A program made the position numbers and the translations under genes. A stretch of 64,000 nt of DNA. It comes from Isoetes taiwanensis (Eukaryota; Streptophyta; Lycopodiopsida; Isoetales; Isoetaceae). Under the pieces are notes generated by a model, which had not been told where the DNA came from, ran no database searches, and was given only the letters and a program-made list of their open reading frames with translations. The DNA lies in contig JAJEKV010000207.1 in NCBI GenBank assembly GCA_021234155.1, positions 560,001 to 624,000 of the forward strand, in the 5' to 3' direction. Positions 35,510-48,528 of this stretch are shown here, in pieces. The stretch's first letter is position 1. Each line of letters opens with the position of its first letter.

Positions 35510-38500
35510 ACCACTTGGTCCCTTGAATAGCATCTCCATCTTCATGGCGATTGCTTAAGTAGAGCATCGCCAAAACTTCTCGCCGTGAGAGAGATAAGAT
35601 ACCGATGTGAAATCCAGCTAGATGTAACCTATGAAATAAGCAATAAATAATACACCAATGTTAGAATCAGTTCCCTACATGGAGCGTACGCAAGTTGAGA
35701 AAAGAACTTACTTTCAATTCCCTCAAGTCGGGCTGTTGAGGTACTTCGAGATGGTCAATCCCCTTCACATTGTTTCTCCTCACAAAATCCATGCCATTGG
35801 AGGTTTGACTCATTGATATAGTCAATATTTGTGTATGCAATCTGCATATGTAAAAGCATTCATGTAAAATGGAAAAGAATAATTCTGAAAGAAAGAAGGT
35901 TGAAACATACCCTCTAATTGCCTTTTCGTTTGGCGGATAGCCTTTCGGTCTGTTTAAGATGTAAATTGATGGTGCATGGAGAATTTTATCATTACCTTTC
36001 TCAGAAAGCAAATATGGCCAAAGACAAAGTGCTCATTCTCAAGTACGTAGAAGAATATATCGCACTTTAGCCATAACTAGCCCTTTAGTTCCCTGTTTTA
36101 CTATGTCTATAATAGATCTTGACGTGTCAATTCTTCTCTTATTTCCTGTAGCCTCCTTGAAGCAGAAATAGTTATAAGATGGGTAAAAATAAATCTTACT
36201 TTTCCATTCGTTGGCAAAGTATCATACATGTACCTAGTAACAAGAGAATAAGTTACATAAAGAATCTGTAACTTAATTACGTAATTACATACTCTATTCT
36301 AAAGCAAAAGGCCTACCTTATTTTCTAAAACCTACTTACCCTTTTATCCCCTATCCCCGCACATTTAAACACTTTCAAAACCTGCTCTACCCCCTCTCAT
36401 TAGCAACACCTAAGGCAAGACAGTTAGCTGCAGCCTATTCTATCTCTAACCTCTCGGCAAGCTAACCTATTCTAGCCTACAAGGCAAAAGCACAAAGATA
36501 TTACCTGCCATAGAGTTCCACAAGGCGACTAGTCATTTTTGATTTGGTTGTACACAAATCTTGCACGTCAATATCCACCACTTTCATTGGAGGATCAGGA
36601 GGACTGTTCTTGAATGGCACAAAAGGAGTGTAGGAAGACAACTTCTTCGTCACATCTCTACAATGAAGGATCAAAGTGTAAGTGTCAAATAATGCATGAT
36701 CAATAGCATAAATATATTAATACCTTGGACCAATTGCTGTTTCACCAGATTTATGCCTATAAAAAGAAGTATGAGTTATTAATCCTGTCAGTAACATAGC
36801 TAGAAACCATTCAACTAGCATGTATGCTTTATTAATATGCTATAAGTGCATGTCTAGCAGTTTATGCAACACACCTTTTAGCAGATGTTGCCTCCTTTCT
36901 ATCTCGAGGATTTTTTTTAGTCTTTGGGGTAGCATCCTCCGTCTCCATAAACTTTTGTGTGGCCTTGGCTACAGTCTCCAAGGCCCCTTCTACATCAAGA
37001 CTCTTATCTTCATCTGCTATTGATTCAAATTACAACCTTGAATATAAGTTGTTGCAAAGCTGGAGAGTACTAAGAAACACGTACCTGCCATAGAATCTTC
37101 AATAGGTACTTGCTGAACTTCTGTAGCAGCATTAGGAAAATTTTTGTCATCATTCTTGCAAGCTAATTCAACGTTTTGATCTTGAAAGTAACAACCTCAA
37201 GTTTAAAAATTATCACACGGTAAAAAAGATAATGAATGTGATCACTCACTGATGGGCTCTTTCTGCAATGAAGCCAACTCGGTTTCCACATCTGGGATAT
37301 CTGCTTGAGTTATGCTCTCACCTGCAATCACACATTTTCCCAATTAGTTTATCTAAAATACAAATGGAGCTTATAGTCAAACTTATAATACAAGAACTTA
37401 CCTAGTATGGTTTTTGTCATCTCCTCATGTTGTCCTGAATACGTTTCTGCCTTCTCATTGTGATACGACGTTGCTTGCAGAGATGACATGGATGTGGATG
37501 GACTCAAGAGACAAATGGCGTCATCTTTAGTTGATTTTTCAGCTCTTGAGACCTCTGAAAATGATAACTTCAACCCTTTTCCAGCAAAGATACTCTTTAC
37601 ACCTGCATTATGACAGTGGCATGAGCGTAAGTCATACGCATTTATCCTATATGTTGTTTAGATTACCGCATTGTAGCCGGGGGTTTCTTGATGCTACCAA
37701 GATGTCGCAATTGAGATAGTAAATGCAATAAGAAACAATGAGAAATGTAAATTAGAGATAATCATAACAATAGCGTAAAGCAGATGTAAACATACATAAT
37801 CATAGCATTAGCGTAAGCGGATGTAAGACAAAGCGTGAATCAAATGCAATCAAAAGCAATGTAAGTAAATTTGAGAAATGCAAGAAATGTAAGGTAGATG
37901 TACCTAAAAAGAAGAAAGCAAAATATCATCCACAAATGTAAAGTGGAAACTTAGAAAGTACATTCATATGCATTATAATATGCATCCTAATGTTATATGT
38001 AAATGTAACAAGCAAATTCATAAGGTATTTATGACAGAAGATATGTACAAAATATGAAATGAATGTGTTCATGGGGTTACATCAAATTACACTGACCTTC
38101 AAATACATTTACTTTAAGGACAACAGAAGATAAATCCATGTAAAAGCTGAATGCCAATTTGGACTTTTACCTAACAAGCAACTAGATGTCTAGATAGTAA
38201 TGAAAATCACACATGTTCAAATCAAAGCAGTTGCTACAGCAGAATAGTAAAACAAATGTAATTAGTGAAGATAACATAATTAAAAATACCTTGTTGAGTA
38301 GAGAGTCCCATGATTTGACGCAGATCTTCAGGCCACAAATACTCATGTATACACTGGTTTGTTGTGGAAACCTTGTATGATAGACAAAATAGACAGTAGG
38401 GATGTCCACAACATGGTAAAACCAGCAGTATAGAGTCGAGGCACTCATTGCAATTGCTACATGTATTCACATGGCCGAAGTTAATGCCCTTGATTCTCGA

Positions 38501-39828
38501 TGCAAGTAGAGGAGTAGGATGCAAGGAAATTACATCAGATTTTTCTACATATAATATCATTTCCTTTATTCTACTCTCACTAGCATCATTTGCCTCCAAA
38601 TCCACTGCTTGATTTCTTGGATGGCAGCCTCTAATGCATGCAATTCATTTGTCAAACTCTCAATTGGCATCTTTAAGCCATTCATTTCTTTAATGAAACT
38701 AGATTTTTCCTCTTCAAAGTGGGAGGCCAAGGCCATTTGCAAATCGGGTTGGCTGCCCTGCCGTGAGGCGTAAAGACATCGGTTTGTTTAAGCGAGTGCT
38801 GATCATTGCATCCTTGGTTTGCACAAACCTATTCAAGGTATTTCTCTCACCTTCTAACTTGCATAAATCAGATTCTAATGTTTTCCTTTTCTCTTTCATA
38901 TCCTTCATTTTGCTCATCAAGGTAGCAGCATCCATTGATCTTCTTTCAATCAACTTCTTCATTGCATCTATCTGCTTTGCCCAAATCAGGCACTGTACCT
39001 TAGTTGTTTTACATTGGATGATCTCAAGGTAACAACATCAGTCAAATCAGAATCCTTTTGTTCCTTCTTTGCATGTACAGTGGCACTCTCTTTCACCTCT
39101 TCCCAATCAATTTTGATGCCTTTATAGTGGAGTGCATAAGCTCGAGCAAAGTATAGAGGAATGTGATGGTTTGCAATGTCTTTCCTGCTAAAAACATGCT
39201 CATCGATTGTATAAAAATCCTGCATCCAAATTGGCTTGATCCTGTTGTCTTGGTAACCTCTCACTGCTGGTGCTTCAGAACCCCAGACTTCTTGGACCAC
39301 TTGCAAAAGCCCTGGGTAAATTACTGAGGGTGAAAGCATGCTAGGGTGTACCATCTAAAGTACTTTTTAGGGAGTGCAAAACTACCTAGAAAAGTACCCA
39401 GCACTGGGTACTGGGAACTTGCATAAATGCTGCAATAAATAATAAGTTTGAGAGTTAATTCATTTATATTAGTCTCTAATAGTATTGTTATCCTCTAGTA
39501 CTATATATTAACATGTTATTGACCTTCAATTCAAAAATTTGCGATTGATTTTAATGGAAAGAGAAAACAGAAAGTACCAGTTTTAAAAGTACCCAGTGCA
39601 GGTACTTTTGAGGGTTCCAAAAGTGGTACACCGTAGCATGCTTTTACCCAGTATCAAAGTTATTGGTTCTAAGCTGCTAACCTTATCAAACTCGGGCTGC
39701 AATGGAGGTCTTTCTGCCACAGTAGTCTTCAGTTTCCTCATTGCCGGCTTAGGAGACCTCGCCATGGGCTTCAAGGGCTTATTTCTTGGTGATTTCCGTG
39801 GGGACGTCCTTGTTGCTGGCTTCGTCAT
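35510..39828 (-). pseudogene. Multi-exon gene, basic N-terminus, coiled coil, RING-like zinc finger; unknown family
   Basis: An ATG at 39828 opens a basic N-terminus (RTSPRKSPRNKPLKPMARS). After a MITE (39324-39651) the frame resumes at IYPGLLQVVQEVWGSEAP and FSRKDIANHHIPLYFARAY. Then come a heptad-rich coil (38960-38700) and a RING-like CNECLDSILLVLPCCGHPYC, ending at a donor near 38291. At least eight further exons have good splice sites: 37602-37402, 37321-37250, 37180-37085, 37016-36875, ~36754-36723, 36657-36505, ~36237-36203, ~36010-35911 and ~35842-35712. Single-base frame breaks lie near 39000, 38740, 38605 and 36005. Possibly a ubiquitin-ligase-like nuclear protein; function not known. 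Confidence 0.5.
39324..39651. mobile_element. Stowaway-like MITE inserted in coding sequence
   Basis: Imperfect terminal inverted repeats (~85 bp) start ctgagggtgaaagcatgcta on the left and, read from the right end, ctgggtaaaagcatgcta. TA flanks each side (39322-39323 and 39652-39653), as for Tc1/mariner-type elements. Removing 328 bp of element plus one TA joins the flanking minus-strand frames perfectly in phase (..ITLI then IYPG..). The element is too small to encode a transposase. Confidence 0.75.
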
Positions 39829-39863
39829 GATGCTCCTCCGAAAAGCTTCAAAAATGGCCTGGG

Positions 39864-39962
39864 GTTTTGCTCTATCTGGCTATGGCAAGGAAGGTACAGA
39901 GTTTTGGGGATAGAGATGTGCTCTTTTTGGCTATGGCGGAAGTACAAAGTCTTGGGGAATGA
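39864..39962. repeat. ~50-bp imperfect tandem duplication upstream of the 39.8-kb gene
   Basis: gctctatctggctatggcaa...gttttgggga and gctctttttggctatggcgg...gtcttgggga lie in tandem just 5' of the minus-strand start codon. They could be duplicated promoter elements; the spacing also fits simple slippage. Confidence 0.6.
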
Positions 39963-39999
39963 GCGGGAGGAGCTAAACCTCGAGCGGGATTTCCCTACG

Positions 40000-42050
40000 T
40001 TCGAATTTTGAAACCCACCAAACCAATTAAGACATTCTAAAAATTAATGATAATATAATAAATATGGTAGTAGGGATATTGTTTACATTTTGCATTTGTA
40101 AATGTATAAAAGTGTCCCTTTTTTTGCCACCCCTTTCATGCTTCTACCCGGATGTTAAAAAATATTCTCCTCCTCCTCCTCTTCCTCTTCCTCACTTTTA
40201 CACCTAAAATAAAAACTATATAATGTACAAATTATATGACATTTTATATTTTAAGATGCAAAATTTCCCTCAGAATATACAATGTGGTTTTTTATGCGAG
40301 GCCACAATAGGTGTTATCCTTCCCCCACTTGATATCTTATCTTATTTTACATACCATTCAATATTGAAAATAGACAAACTAAGCAGTTATGCCTATAACG
40401 TAAAAAACAATATCATCTTTTTAAGATCAAATGTTCCGATGAAATGTATCCTTCTACTATATTCAACTTCCATCAAAAGATGCATGTCCATTTGCATATT
40501 AAATAAGAAAGGTCTCACTAAATTTATGTCAAAACCAATCGTACTAGAAACGTGTGCCCGACGATGCCGGGCATTAGTCATGGACGTATAGAATGAGTAG
40601 ACGTAATAGGGTTTGTAGGTAGAACTAAAAGCACTACAGGCAGTAGCTGAGGATATGTAGGAACAATAGACAGCATGGGGTGAAATAGAATGCATAGACA
40701 TAATAGAGTCCATCCAATTTAGGGTATCGCTTTAAAGTTTTGTGAAAGATTGCAAATTTAATGCCTGGTCAATAAAATTGCATTTATAAGGTGTAATAGA
40801 TCCTATTAGCATATATCGCAATATAAGGGTGCTATCATTCTACTTATTCATTTGTTTTGGTTTCATAATCTTGGGGTGGAGGAACATTTCAGCTATTTTA
40901 AGCCCAGCTTAAATTAAAAAAGATCTTATGACATAGGCCAAAAGACCAAAGACGTCAACACGTTTGACTCAGATGCATGTGGTTGCATCATGTGGCTCCT
41001 ACCAACCATTGGACTCTTATGCAGGATGTGGAACTGGCTCTTTCTAGAGGGCTCGCCAACTACTTACCCCGATTAAGGGCCTCCCTATGCAATCTTAGAA
41101 GCAAATTCCTCGAAAAATAGAATTTGGCAAATCCACCATTGAAATTGTTTTAATCTCTAAAAGATGCTTAGTACATAGTGATAATGTTATGCTATCTAAA
41201 AACACATCCCAAACCCCAATCCTCAATTTGTGTGTGATGACATGTTCAATAGCATTGCATGCTCCATTCATGTTACATCCTTCTAGTTCTTCAAGTTAAA
41301 TGATGTGGTAAATCCTTGAACCAACTCTAAACTTCTAGACTTTAAAACCGTAAACCCTATGCCCTAACGTGTAACTTCTCACGTATTTGGCATGTATACG
41401 CATAATTATTTAATATGATCTTAAGCGAAATTTTTAATAGAGAAATCAAGTTGATACAAGCAGAAAACCAAGGTACTCAAGTTGGCACTTGGACCAACAT
41501 CTTTCCAAATAAAATCCATATGAATGATTGTCCACAAAGGCGTGGGGATAAGGGGCCAAGGACTTTTCAAGGAGGGGAAAAGCAAGTTATACCACATTGG
41601 GCGAATATTTGCATTAAGGTTTGCTTCGTCAATCTATATACAATTCATTATTGTCACTCTTCACTTCCAAACACCAAATCCAGCCCAATATTGTAAAACT
41701 TAAAAACAAACAGCCTAAATCCACATGAATAATTAAAGAAATCCATGATTGCTTACTTCCAAACAAACAAAAAAAGAACTTAGCTAAACCCCAATGAGTA
41801 ATCACAAAATCCCATGATTATAGAAGCTCACAATTGCTATTTCCAAAGAATCAACATAGAACTCTAAAATAACGTGCCCAAAGCCATCCAAAAGGTTACA
41901 TTTTCCATATAGGGAGAAAGTTACCATGCTAAAATCCAATTTGTTAAGTACTGATGTAGCATTTTTTTGTGCAATTTTTTGATGCACGCGATCCTTCTAG
42001 AAAATTGCATCAGTTTGGGTTAGAGATTACATTTCTCTTTTACAAAATCA
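40000..42050. other. AT-rich intergenic DNA
   Basis: Apart from a CTC/CTT-rich run at 40164-40195 I see no gene, splice pattern or repeat shared with the rest of the window. Confidence 0.4.
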
Positions 42051-42053
42051 GGA

Positions 42054-42092
42054 ATAATAGAATAGAATTGAATATGATTTTATCGTCCACGG
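42054..42092 (-). mobile_element. Retroposon 3' tail (LINE/SINE family)
   Basis: On the minus strand ccgtggacgataaaat is followed by ATTCT-type repeats. It shares the gtggacg-taaaa signature with 3535-3572 and 45191-45220. The body upstream (42093-42240) is too short or diverged to classify. Confidence 0.5.
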
Positions 42093-42619
42093 AGAATAAT
42101 GAGGTCTGGACTTTGCTGCTTGTTGCTTCTGGGCTAGAGGTTACATTTGCCTTTTACTCTCCGTTCAATCCTTTAACACAATGCTGCATCTATGCCAACA
42201 AATTATTAGCCCATCATGCCATGCATCCCAATCTAATTTAATCAAATATACATTCGACAGTTAATTTTCCTAGAATAGTCACAACTAAGCATAACTGAAT
42301 GCAACATTATGTACTTTCGTAAACTATTAGGATCAAATATGAGCATATGGGCCACAAACAATCAGGAGCAAGAAAGAAATTTTTGCCTGCACTATAAGAA
42401 TGAAATTGGAATAGCAAATGAGAATGAAAATCATAGCAGAAGTTGCTGAACACTCCTACATCCAGCAAGCATATCCATATAGGGTTGGCACTTGCTGATG
42501 CCATTTGCACTCGCATTAATGCATTGCAAATTGCACCTCATTTTGATAGTCTAAGAATAAACAACCAGTACAGAATTTCAAAGCAAGATTTGTTCCAATG
42601 GCTTCATATGATTGCCGCA

Positions 42620-42765
42620 TGCATCAACAACTCCAACAATTGTGGGTGCTGGCAAACGAATGGTTGATTGGACTCATATGTTGCACCACTCTAGCTCTAT
42701 GATGCCGTCAATTGCACAGTGGGCAATCGCATTGCCAGTTCCAAATGCAACTCCTGTTCACAACT
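42620..42765 (-). pseudogene. CHCHD2/Mix17-like exon fragment
   Basis: After a good acceptor (GTGAACAG, ~42755) the minus strand reads GVAFGTGNAIAHCAIDGII. This resembles the conserved central GxAFGTGSAxAHR segment of CHCHD2/Mix17-type mitochondrial intermembrane-space proteins. The cysteine pair region (CHCH fold) is not found downstream, and a stop follows soon. It is a short match, so the call is tentative. Confidence 0.35.
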
Positions 42766-43350
42766 ATTGAATTAACAATCTAAAGCAACACACAAATAGA
42801 GTCAATGAAAAGGACTTATGAAGATGCTACCTTTACGAAGATGCTAAAATAATGAGACTTTAAAGGAACATATCATTTTAACTTTGTCTAAACCCAGTGT
42901 ACACAATCTTGCAAAGCCTGCACCATAACTTGACAAATATTAATGGACCTCACTGCATATAAGAATCAGATGCTTCAAAATTTTGTAGAAAGACATCACA
43001 CGAATCAATTGTACATATTGCCTTACATGATTTTTGAAAATGAAAATCAACCTTGTATTTTAGGAATGGAAACGAGATGAGCAAGACTTGAGTACTTGAC
43101 ATAATCAGTAGCAGGCTTGAGTTAACCAGCAGACTTTAATACATTAACAAAGAATAGACTACATAGGTAGTTTTATAGAATACAGAAGAAGCTCATATTG
43201 TAGAGCTAACTACTTGTATACAAAATAGAAATGCAGGCCAAACCCAATAAATTGCATATTGTCCCCATATCATGACCTTGAAAGTAAACTTTCTCACGAT
43301 GAGGATCTCTCTCTCCATGATAGCTTTAGAGGGAGACCAAAAAAAAAAAC

Positions 43351-44750
43351 AACAAACAGATTCTCAAAGGAGCCAGCTACAGTTTAAAATAGATGCTCTT
43401 TCAAAAAAGAAGCAGGCTTTGTTGGAGGTCCCATCCCATAAACAGTGGATTAGCAAGACAAAACTTAACCAGCAGGGAATTATCATTGAACTCAAGGAAA
43501 ATAAACAAATTATTTCAGTCTAGAACTTAACCTATCAAAGATGGAAAAGCTGCTTACATTGACTGTGCTTCTTGTGATAAGAGGGTTTAGATGTTTGGGA
43601 GAAAGATCTGTGAAGCCTGCCACCAGCCTCAGTCTAGATCACAGCCTAAGCCAAAGAAGAATAATAGACTCACCTAAATTAGTGCAATGGCATTGAGACG
43701 AAGGCAAGAATGCAAATGCGAGAAAAACACTTACACATATGATGCTGCCTGTGAATACCCAAAACCAAATGCCTGTGAACACCCAACAACTAAATGCCTA
43801 TAAATGAAAAAATTCAAATCATGAAACTCTGAAAATAGAAAGATCCATAGAACAAAGGCTTGCACTGATGCAAATGCAAAACAATGAACATAAGTGCCAA
43901 CCCTATCTATTAGCATTAGAACGAACATATTTATTCTCAATTTTATCAATGTTATGTTAGCTATTCACATTACATATGCTTTAAGATGCTGCAAATAATA
44001 GAAGAATATCAGTCCATAATCGTAAGATACGCACAAAAACTATTAGAATCAACAAATAGATTCTCAAAGGAGCCAACTACAGTTTGAAATAGATGCTCTT
44101 TTAAAAACGAAGCAGGCTTTGTTGGAGGTCCCATCCCATAAACAGTGGATTAGCAAGGCAAAAATTAACCAGCAGGAAATTATCATTGAACTCAAGGAAA
44201 ATAAACAAATTATTTCGGTCTAGAACTTGACCTATCAAAGATGGAAAAGCTGCTTATATTGACTGTGCTTCTTGTGATAAGAGGGTTTAGATATTTGGGA
44301 GAAAGATCTGTGAAGCCTTCCACCAGCCTCGGTCTAGATTACAGCCTAAGCCAAAGAAGAACAGATAATAGACTCACCTAGATCAGTGCAATGGCATTGA
44401 GACGAAGGTAATAATGCAAATGCGAGAAAAACACTTACACATATGATGCTGCCTGTGAATACCCAAAACCAAATGCCTGTGAACACCCAACAACTAAATG
44501 TCTGTAAATGAAAAAATTCAAATCAAGAAACTCTGAAAATAGAAAGGTCCATAGAACAAATGCTTGCGCTGATGCAAATGCAAAACAATGAACATAAGTG
44601 CCAACCCTATCTATTAGCATTAGAACAAACATGTTTATCCTCAATTTTATCAATGTTATGCTAGCTATTCGCATTACATATGCTTGAAGATGCTGCAAAT
44701 AATAGAAGAATATCAGTCCATAATCATAAGATACGCACAACGACTATTAA
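43351..44750. repeat. 700-bp tandem duplication
   Basis: Copies 43351-44050 and 44051-44750 have exactly 700-bp spacing and are about 95% alike by eye. Each contains a plus-strand helical frame ending GIIIELKENKQIISV and, further on, AYIDCASCDKRV with ICEAC, a possible CxxC-CxxC zinc ribbon. In-frame stops interrupt both, so the source exons were probably dead before or soon after duplication. Confidence 0.85.
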
Positions 44751-45190
44751 AATGTCAATTTGCTTCCAGATCAGTATTACTTATTAAGGCAAAATGGCAA
44801 AACGCGATAATTACCAAGAAATATAGCAAGAGCTGCTTCAAATAAAACCAACTACTGACTCATATGTAAATAAAACCCAATTAGTTAAGATTACACAATA
44901 GACAACTCAAAATAAATAAGTTGAGTGCGATTAGGAGCTCCATGCTGACATACTAAAGTCATGGTCTTGAAAGATTGGGACAATCCGTAACAGATACGTC
45001 CTAATAATATGCATTCATAGCTTTAGATTCTTGGTAAATATGCCATCAAAAGCTATAGCTTGACTTCAAAGGTAGGATTACAATGCTATGAACTAGAAAA
45101 CATGAGCAAAAAGTTGAAGAGGCAAGCTGATCAAATTAGAGAAAGGTTGATCTGATTTTTCTTCCTTTGAAACATCTCTAGACACAAAAA

Positions 45191-45220
45191 ATAGAATAGA
45201 ATAGATTTTTTAGCGTCCAC
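45191..45220 (-). mobile_element. Retroposon 3' tail (LINE/SINE family)
   Basis: On the minus strand gtggacgctaaaaaatc is followed by three ATTCT-type units: the same 3' signature as at 42.08 kb and 3.55 kb. The upstream body is not recognisable. Confidence 0.5.
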
Positions 45221-45506
45221 AGAATAGAAAACCTTTTAAATAACCCTAACTTGGTTGAACTCGGTAAGCTAAGTCAAAGGTTTACTCTTCTTTCACGCAA
45301 TTTCTGGTGCCCATCACAGTTCCAATGTCTTCAAGTGCCTTTTAGAACAGATCCAGATGTCTTGGCACTACTTCCAAATGCTGATACTTCTACAAAAAAA
45401 AGGGATAGTCTTCATACCAATCTGTTCTCCTAATTTCGAATTTGTCCCTGCAAATGAATGAGAAAAATATTGCTGCAGACTTCAGAAACATGCATTACAA
45501 ATGCTT

Positions 45507-46250
45507 CGGTTCTATTGCGCTAGCAATAGAACCGCCATTCCTTGGATGGGGACGCCACCTCAGCTCCTTCCCCTTTTTATAGCCCATTTTTCCTTTTCTT
45601 TGGTTATCGGCGTTCTCCTTGGGCTTTTCTCCTATCTTACGGTCGCCTCTACCTGGTTTCCCGCCCCCCCTCCCTCTTAGTCGGTTTTGCATGACTTGAC
45701 GGTTTGTTTGATCTCTTTATTCACTCTCGGCGTGGCCTTTGTCGCCTCCGAGGCGGTACCAACCGGTTTTTTCTGTCATTTGGTTTTTGTCTTCTTCGTA
45801 CCGGTTGGTCGACCGTGCTATTCTCTCGTGGCCTGCGGCCTCGAAGTTGTCTTTCCATCGTATCGGCATTGGTCACGCCCTTTGTTTCATTCCGGCGATC
45901 TAGCGGGTTATGTTGTCGGGTCCCCTTTTTTCAGGTGGCAGGGCTCGCAGTGCACAAGCCAGACGCAGGGGTACTTGTTCCTGGGACGTTGGGCATCGGT
46001 CGTCTTCCATTGATATCGTCTTCTTTTGTGTTATAGTCTTCAGTTTTCATCATGCTCTCGATGATAGTTTCGGAGCATTTAGGGTTCATTTTTTCAATTT
46101 ATCTATCCCTAGTGAGGGATCCATTTGTACTCAGTGTTTTTGCAAAGCTCAATGAGAACACCACTTCACTTTTGGCCACTTGTTGTGTCTTAGGACCCAT
46201 CCTAGGAATGATATTTCTCAGTTACTTGCAAATTTTATGACATCTAAATC
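45507..46250 (+). mobile_element. Third member of the hairpin-headed T-rich family
   Basis: It starts with a 12-bp perfect stem, CGGTTCTATTGC-gcta-GCAATAGAACCG (45507-45534). Next come ccgccattccttggatgggg, a TATA-like ctttttatagccc (45569-45581), ggttatcggcg and a T/C-rich body. Order and wording match the heads at 12659 and 18129, but the stem sequence is different. The right end is not defined. Frames here are compositional; no protein recognised. Confidence 0.5.
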
Positions 46251-46322
46251 TTCTATCTTCCACGAAGTTGTTTAAGATTTCCTACCTGGAAAATAAGCAT
46301 TAGAATTAGTTTTAGCCGCACA

Positions 46323-46650
46323 TCATTTAGCTTTCTGCACCTGCTCAAGGTCATTCCAAGTGTTGAGGGATATCACCGGACCCCATACTTCTGCCCCATA
46401 CAAAAGGACTGGCTCAACCAAAGCCCGAAATAAGTGTGACTGGTGGCCCCAGGCATACAACTCTGCCTTGTGGCTGTTGTTCTGCATGGCATATAGTGCT
46501 TTCCAACCCGCCGTGACCCGCAACCTGATGGCAGCATTCCAATGGGTGGTAGTAGAGAACTCGATCCCCAAGTACTTGTAGGTCGGAGCCACCTCTACAT
46601 CTTGTCCCTGGTAAGTGAATGAGGGAAGCCTTGGCTGATGGGACTCAGTT
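46323..46650 (-). pseudogene. LINE reverse-transcriptase fragment
   Basis: The minus frame reads PTYKYLGIEFSTTTHWNAAI and LFRALVEPVLLYGAEVWGP, the typical stretch just after the RT core of plant LINEs (Y-LG-I ... LYG-E-W). It covers ~100 residues only. It is separate from the plus-strand LINE at 29.8 kb and of a different subtype, judging by the residues around YGAE. Confidence 0.7.
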
Positions 46651-46841
46651 CTACCATTTCGTTTCTACTCTACGACCCAGCTGAAGAATCACATGGTCGA
46701 GCTCAAGGGCCAATGCCACAATCGTGAGGCGCCAAAATGGTAGAAAGGAAAAATAGTAGAGCAGGGAGCTTTTTGGGTTCAAACTTGGCATTCAATGCTG
46801 GCAACTATGCATCCCGCAAGAGGATTCGCAAGCAGTAAGGG

Positions 46842-46859
46842 AACGCCGCATGCGGCGTT
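46842..46859. other. 18-bp perfect palindrome
   Basis: aacgccgcatgcggcgtt, fully self-complementary with no loop, immediately before ccggcgttccggc. Role unknown. Confidence 0.8.
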
Positions 46860-47454
46860 ACATCCGGCGTTCCGGCACAAAAACCAAAGCCTTAACAAAA
46901 TAAGAAAGAAGATATTTGCGATTTTAAGCTGGGATCTGGTAACTAACAGCTACCAGAATATATGTGACAGATCTCCAACCTATGGGTCGAGGGCCACTTG
47001 AACTGGTCTTGAACATGATGCTCAGCATTTAGCCAGACTAATACAAGCAGTGTATACTATGCCTTATATAGGCAAATCGTCCATGGAGACGTGACATTAG
47101 GAAGTAGCCTGATGGCCAAGCCATATGTGTTGAGAAGCACGACCCCAAGTATACACTGGTCTTTATGTGGTGCCTTCGACCAAAAGGCAATTTAAAGGGG
47201 TAAAAAGGAGAACTGAGCTTATAAAACACGAGGAAGGCACTCAAGGAGAGTCCGTAGTCATGGGTTTTGTCTAATGCTCTCTTTTCTCGGGGGTGAATCT
47301 CTTGATTCTATTGTTGGGTGGAGGAATCATCATTCAATTAAATTGGGATTATTTCAACTCCAAAATCACGACCCTGTGGTTGTTTTCTAGGGGGTTTGTG
47401 TTTTTTTAATTCTTTTTTGTAAATCAGATAAGATTGCAATTCTCATGTGTCGTT

Positions 47455-47610
47455 TTAGATGCGAATTAAAATATGCAAAAATGAAGGGCAAGTTGCTAAG
47501 ATAGATGACATCAAAATTGAAGAGCATTGGGATGAAAATAATATTTTGACCTTTCGATTGCAAAATGGGGATGGGAGACGGACAGTTGGGCGGAAACGGC
47601 TAGGGTAGGC
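47455..47610 (+). pseudogene. Short exon-like frame, unknown
   Basis: After an acceptor-like cgttttag, 49 codons from ATG at ~47460 read KIDDIKIEEHWDENNILTFR with LQNGDGRRTVGRKR and a TAG. Composition looks like real protein. No relative recognised. Confidence 0.25.
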
Positions 47611-48528
47611 AGCCGCCTCCCTTTCTTGCCGCTCTAAACCACTGGATCATGGTGCAAACCAGCAGCGATCTGGGTGCTAGCAGGACTTGGATTTATTCTG
47701 CATTCTCAAGAACAGTAATCGGAGTTGTGTGTGTAACCTTCCTTCTTTCAGGCAGCCATAATCGGTTGTTTCAGGTAATCCACTAACATGGCATCTTCCT
47801 TTGATAGCATACAAGTTCTTTGGTTGTATGCCCACTATGTCTGTTCTAGACACGCTGAAAGGATAAGCCCATTGATTGGGATATTGGCCTATAAAGCGAA
47901 GGAGATAAAAACTCCAGATTATGTAATTGTAAAGTAGGATTTGGATATGCAAATCCCAGCTGGGAATATCATACATTGTTTTTTGGAAAGAAAACTTTTC
48001 AATTCTGTTTAGCTTCTTTCCTTGCTAGCAGGAAGCATCAGTTATTTGGTAGGGGTGATTGAAGAGACATGTGACTTATTCTTCATATTGATGCTGAGCA
48101 ATCACTTTTTTCTTGTAATATCGAGGATGCAGAAGATAATCCTGACAATGCTGCATTGATTAGAGCGCATATACACTCGGGTATATCAAGTTCTCTAATT
48201 TGTGCATGCTAGAGATTTAAATATTTTCAAGTACTGCTATGCTTCAACATTTTTTATATGGATACTGATATCCAATTATATGCTCAAGTACTGATATGAT
48301 TGCATCACTTTAGACCAGGTTCTGATATGCCTATGTCAATCTCTTAAGTGTTCCAAAACCAGGCACCCTCCTTTATCTGGTTTATCCAGATTACAATTGT
48401 AAAATTTTGTCAATCAATACAAAAATTTTGTCTACTTCTATCTTTCTTCAATATAATACTTGTTACATACCTTTTTTAATCATTTTCTTGGCCATGCAAC
48501 AAAAGTTCCAAAACTTTCACCAACTATA

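Noticed and set aside
45687-46036. Overlapping 108-110-codon plus frames
   Set aside because: They overlap in two frames inside a T/C-rich element body; neither shows a motif.
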